Assembly (NCBI GenBank): GCA_020028195.1
Contig: JAHWYE010000105.1
Coordinates: 1 to 6,330 of the forward strand
DNA from: Nitrospirota bacterium
Lineage (GTDB): Bacteria; Nitrospirota; Nitrospiria; Nitrospirales; Nitrospiraceae
DNA length: 6,330 nt
Direction: 5' to 3'
How positions within the stretch are numbered: the stretch's first letter is position 1; each line of letters begins with the position of its first letter. This document shows, in pieces, positions 5,771 through 6,330 of this stretch. The notes below the pieces were generated by a model. That model had not been told where the DNA came from. It searched no databases and saw nothing but the letters and a program-made list of their open reading frames with translations. The translations under genes were made by a program, and so were the position numbers.

Positions 5771-6330
5771 ATGCTCGAAACGAAATTCAAAGTCGCCTTA
5801 CTGCTCACGGTTCTCTTCCTGACCAGCCTGCCCGTGATGGGGATTCTCAACGGTATCTCACCGCCCCCAATTGAGGAATCGCTTCCTGAGTCTCCTCCGG
5901 TCAGCCTCAATCCTGCCTCCTCGAATGAAACCCCTGTGAAGGAGGAAATGGTCCGTATCCCCGCTGGTCCCTTCGTCCGGGGTACCAAGGCTGGTGGATA
6001 TGATGAACAGCCGCAGCGCACCCTCTATCTGGACACATTTCTGATCGACCGCTACGAAGTCACGAACCATCAGTACCAAGCATTCGTGGCTGCCACGGGC
6101 CATCGGAAGGCCGCACCGCCTTCACGGTATGCGAAAAACATGTCACGCCTGCGAGGCGTGAACCAGCCGGTTGTGTATGTCTCCTGGGATGATGCGGAGG
6201 CGTTCTGTCGCTGGAAGGGCAAGCGTCTTCCCACGGAGGCGGAGTGGGAAAAGGCCATGCGCGGTGTGGATGGGCGTCTCTGGCCCTGGGGGAATGATCC
6301 GGACCTCCTGGCTTCAAACAGGGCTCATGC
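5771..6330 (+). CDS. Second anchored FGE-sulfatase/SUMF1-domain protein, cut at the right edge
   Basis: The frame stays open from ATG 5771 to the window end, giving 186 codons; the C-terminus is missing. It starts with a signal anchor (MLETKFK, then a hydrophobic stretch at 8-26), then a Pro/Ser/Glu-rich linker (about 29-57), then the FGE-sulfatase domain: MVRIPAGPFVRGT (60-72), DEQPQRTLYLDTFLIDRYEVTNHQYQAF, VSWDDAEAFCRWKGKRLPTEAEWEKAMRG, and LWPWGNDPD near the edge. It is a diverged tandem paralogue of the preceding gene with the same anchor-linker-domain plan; the GKRLPTEAEWEKA block is identical. The catalytic-cysteine segment of true formylglycine-generating enzymes would lie beyond the edge, so its status cannot be judged. 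TGA at 5765-5767 closes the frame just upstream, making ATG 5771 the first start. The local ribosome site is weak. It lies 56 bases after the previous stop, probably in the same operon. Confidence 0.88.
   Translation, partial: MLETKFKVALLLTVLFLTSLPVMGILNGISPPPIEESLPESPPVSLNPASSNETPVKEEMVRIPAGPFVRGTKAGGYDEQPQRTLYLDTFLIDRYEVTNHQYQAFVAATGHRKAAPPSRYAKNMSRLRGVNQPVVYVSWDDAEAFCRWKGKRLPTEAEWEKAMRGVDGRLWPWGNDPDLLASNRAH

Overview
The window (about 60% GC by eye) is a dense, entirely plus-strand gene run with no RNA genes, mobile elements, repeats of note or CRISPR. The longest gap between genes is 64 bases, so it reads as one operon or part of one. Gene content fits a Nitrospira-like member of the Nitrospirota: a divergent cytochrome bd-like oxidase large subunit, an orphan PCP_red-domain protein and membrane-anchored FGE/SUMF1-fold proteins. 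This assignment rests on family recognition from memory and was not tested by a search.

Layout: (1) 1-117, C-terminal tail of a DUF420 (CtaM/YozB-like) membrane protein. (2) 122-616, a cysteine-ribbon protein with two tandem PCP_red domains. (3) 681-1763, an unrecognised protein of about eight membrane helices. (4) 1764-3656, a 630-residue, roughly 14-helix bd-like quinol oxidase subunit I homologue whose ATG directly abuts the stop of gene 3. (5) 3689-4336, an exported DUF3047 protein. (6) 4361-4744, a small glycine-rich membrane protein that very probably starts at TTG. (7) 4791-5714, a membrane-anchored FGE-sulfatase/SUMF1-domain protein. (8) 5771 to beyond the right edge, a second anchored protein of the same family, cut by the window.

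The gene run looks like an envelope/respiratory module. A bd-like membrane oxidoreductase core is surrounded by small membrane proteins, an oxidase-maturation-type protein (DUF420) and three proteins predicted to lie outside the cytoplasmic membrane (DUF3047 and two FGE-fold proteins). In my hand alignment to E. coli CydA, the bd-like subunit keeps the equivalents of His19 and Glu107 but not those of Glu99 and His186. No CydB-like subunit is visible, and the complete FGE-fold protein lacks the copper-binding catalytic cysteine pair of true formylglycine-generating enzymes. The module may therefore be a non-canonical oxidoreductase with its own accessory set; that is inference.
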